A DNA stretch of 64,000 nucleotides from the NCBI GenBank assembly GCA_026745465.1, contig JACYXH010000028.1, positions 77,501-141,500 on the forward strand, read 5' to 3'. The position numbers were made by a program, and so were the translations under genes. A model generated the notes under the pieces. It did not search any database. It was not told the DNA's origin and saw only the letters and a program-made list of their open reading frames with translations. Shown here one piece after another: positions 54,485 to 64,000 of this stretch. Origin of the DNA: Lota lota (Eukaryota; Chordata; Actinopteri; Gadiformes; Lotidae). Numbering within the stretch: position 1 is the first letter of the stretch; the number at the start of each line of letters is the position of its first letter.

Positions 54485-54612
54485 CCAATACAATGACGCA
54501 AGGCATCGTGGATCTCGTCTTTCTGTAAAATACAGAAACGAGGTCTCAGAGGACGGGTGTGTTGCTTAATCAGAGCCTGTCGGAAATGATTGAGCATTAA
54601 ACAGATAAACAA

Positions 54613-54665
54613 ACACCCCCCCCCCCCTCACACCCCCCCCTCCCTCACACACACTCACCCCCCCC

Positions 54666-54712
<47 letters not shown>

Positions 54713-54720
54713 CCACACAC
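54613..54720. repeat. C-rich / CA tract with (C)25
   Basis: CCCCC and CACAC blocks, including an unbroken run of 25 C (54658-54682), then (CA)n. The complementary strand is poly(G). Confidence 0.95.
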
Positions 54721-54785
54721 CATCTGTTTGGACTATGATTCACATTTCTCAGAATCGAGTCAGCTGGTGGGGATGCAGAGCAGCC

Positions 54786-62392
<7,607 letters not shown>

Positions 62393-62412
<20 letters not shown>

Positions 62413-63418
62413 GTGAGACGATGGTATTTACACCACATGATGCTCCTCATGGCGTACCAGGTGAGACGATGGTATTTACACCACATGATGGTCCTCATGG
62501 CGTACCAGGTGAGAGACGAGGGTATTTACACCACATGATGGTCCTCATGGCGTACCAGGTGAGACGATGGTATTTACACCACATGATGGTCCTCATGGCG
62601 TACCAGGTGAGACGATGGTATTTACACCACATGATGGTCCTCATGGCGTACCAGGTGAGACGATGGTATTTACACCACATGATGCTCCTCCTGGCGTACC
62701 AGGTGAGACGATGGTATTTACACCACATGATGGTCCTCATGGCGTACCAGGTGAGACGATGGTATTTACACCACATGATGGTCCTCATGGCGTACCAGGT
62801 GAGAGACGAGGGTATTTACACCACATGATGCTCCTCATGGCGTACCAGGTGAGACGATGGTATTTACACCACATGATGCTCCTCATGGCGTACCAGGTGA
62901 GACGATGGTATTTACACCACATGATGCTCCTCCTGGCGTACCAGGTGAGACGATGGTATTTACACCACATGATGGTCCTCATGGCGTACCAGGTGAGACG
63001 ATGGTATTTACACCACATGATGGTCCTCATGGCGTACCAGGTGAGACGATGGTATTTACACCACATGATGCTCCTCATGGCGTACCAGGTGAGACGATGG
63101 TATTTACACCACATGATGGTCCTCATGGCGTACCAGGTGAGACGATGGTATTTACACCACATGATGGTCCTCATGGCGTACCAGGTGAGACGATGGTATT
63201 TACACCACATGATGGTCCTCATGGCGTACCAGGTGAGACGATGGTATTTACACCACATGATGGTCCTCATGGCGTACCAGGTGAGACGATGGTATTTACA
63301 CCACATGATGGTCCTCATGGCGTACCAGGTGAGACGATGGTATTTACACCACATGATGGTCCTCATGGCGTACCAGGTGAGACGATGGTATTTACACCAC
63401 ATGATGCTCCTCATGGCT
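62393..63418. repeat. 48-bp minisatellite carrying the exon 6 donor
   Basis: The unit contains CTCATGGCGTACCAGGTGAG and ACGATGGTATTTACACCACA. TACCAG ends at 62412, 62460, 62508, 62558 and on to 63376: 21 junction-like positions in all. Units are 48 bp, except two of 50 bp that have GTGAGAGACGAGG (after 62508 and after 62798). The last exon codons (LLMAYQ) are part of the repeat. Confidence 0.97.
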
Positions 63419-64000
63419 CATAGTTATACTATTTAGACCCACGTGTAGATCTGGTCTAATGCTCAGACTGCTACTTATATGTATATATTTATATTAGTTT
63501 CCCATGTCATTGAGACTCGTTTTCTATTGGCTGTTACACCTCTCTACTCCCAGTGGACCAAACAAGTTGTTATTCATTACTGTGTTTCTGTGATGGACAA
63601 TGTCTTTATTCCTCGCACCATTAACGAGCCACTTGGAAGCTAATGCGTTTCTATCTCGATGCAAGGTGCTGAAACGCTCAGTATGAAGCTTAGCTAAGTG
63701 ATGAAAGGTTAAGATGTCTTATACTTGTTCGCTGTGATGGTCCTCACTGTGTGAGTGTCTGCTAAGTGATGAAAGGTTAAGATGTCTTATACTTGTTCGC
63801 TGTGATGGTCCTCACTGTGTGAGTGTCTGCTAAGTGATGAAAGGTTAAGATGTCTTATACTTGTTCGCTGTGATAGTCCTCACTCAGCCTGATTGAATCA
63901 GCTTCAGATAAAAGGGTCTGCTAAGTGATGAAAGGTTAAGATATGTCTTAAGCTTAGGATACTGTGAAATGTATATCCTGTGCACTCTACTGTTAAATGA
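63419..64000. other. lancl2 intron 6, downstream part
   Basis: Unique sequence with one short repeat (63692-63940). The next lancl2 exon, expected to begin near VFKEEKYL-like sequence, is not present. Confidence 0.5.
63692..63940. repeat. 68-bp repeat, lancl2 intron 6
   Basis: About 3.4 copies of a unit containing GCTAAGTGATGAAAGGTTAAG and TACTTGTTCGCTGTGATGG. The last copy diverges. Confidence 0.92.

Noticed and set aside
53739-54569. 18-residue repeat proteins on both strands
   Set aside because: A 54-bp intergenic minisatellite. The period is a multiple of three and no gene structure is present.

Overview
This window is vertebrate nuclear DNA, most probably from a ray-finned fish. It holds two protein-coding genes on the + strand, both split by introns. 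The first is a complete nine-exon tgfbr1 (TGF-beta receptor type I, ALK5), with its start codon at 4824 and stop codon at 45579-45581. The second is the 5' two-thirds of lancl2 (LanC-like protein 2), with its start codon at 55719 and six exons visible before the window ends. The fish assignment is an inference from moderate gene size, very dense (GT)n and minisatellite arrays, and small terminal-inverted-repeat elements. The species cannot be named from the sequence.

Layout: 1-4.6 kb is upstream non-coding DNA. A GC box and CCAAT box at 4.69-4.72 kb mark a TATA-less tgfbr1 promoter. Intron 1 is 20.3 kb and full of tandem arrays. Exon 2 (ligand-binding ectodomain) is at 25.15 kb, exon 3 (transmembrane helix and GS box) at 26.66 kb, and exon 4 (start of kinase) at 27.98 kb. 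Exon 4 is followed by 4 kb of tandem repeats. Exons 5-9 complete the kinase at 35.29, 35.74, 40.22, 41.60 and 45.46 kb. A putative 7.2-kb 3'UTR ends at a good poly(A) signal near 52.75 kb. lancl2 begins after a poly-C/(GT)73 tract and runs through exons at 55.72, 57.12, 58.39, 59.47, 59.92 and 62.23 kb. Its C-terminal exons, with the second half of the zinc site, lie beyond the window.

By my hand tally about 24 kb (roughly 38 %) of the window is tandem repeat in more than 40 arrays. The most interesting observation is that three of these minisatellites have captured real splice sites. About 27 copies of the tgfbr1 exon 2 acceptor lie upstream of and including the true one. 21 copies of the lancl2 exon 6 donor lie at and after the true one, in a frame-preserving 48-bp unit. 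32 copies of a sequence matching the tgfbr1 exon 4 donor lie 3 kb downstream, all in the same reading phase as exon 4 and joined to it by an uninterrupted reading frame. In addition, the lancl2 exon 6 acceptor is the end of a CA microsatellite, and the tgfbr1 exon 2 donor runs directly into a GT microsatellite. Whether these copies are used by the spliceosome cannot be told from sequence; long-read RNA would decide.

The two genes are not known to act together. tgfbr1 is a plasma-membrane Ser/Thr kinase signalling to SMAD2/3. LANCL2 is a cytosolic, probably myristoylated LanC-fold protein.
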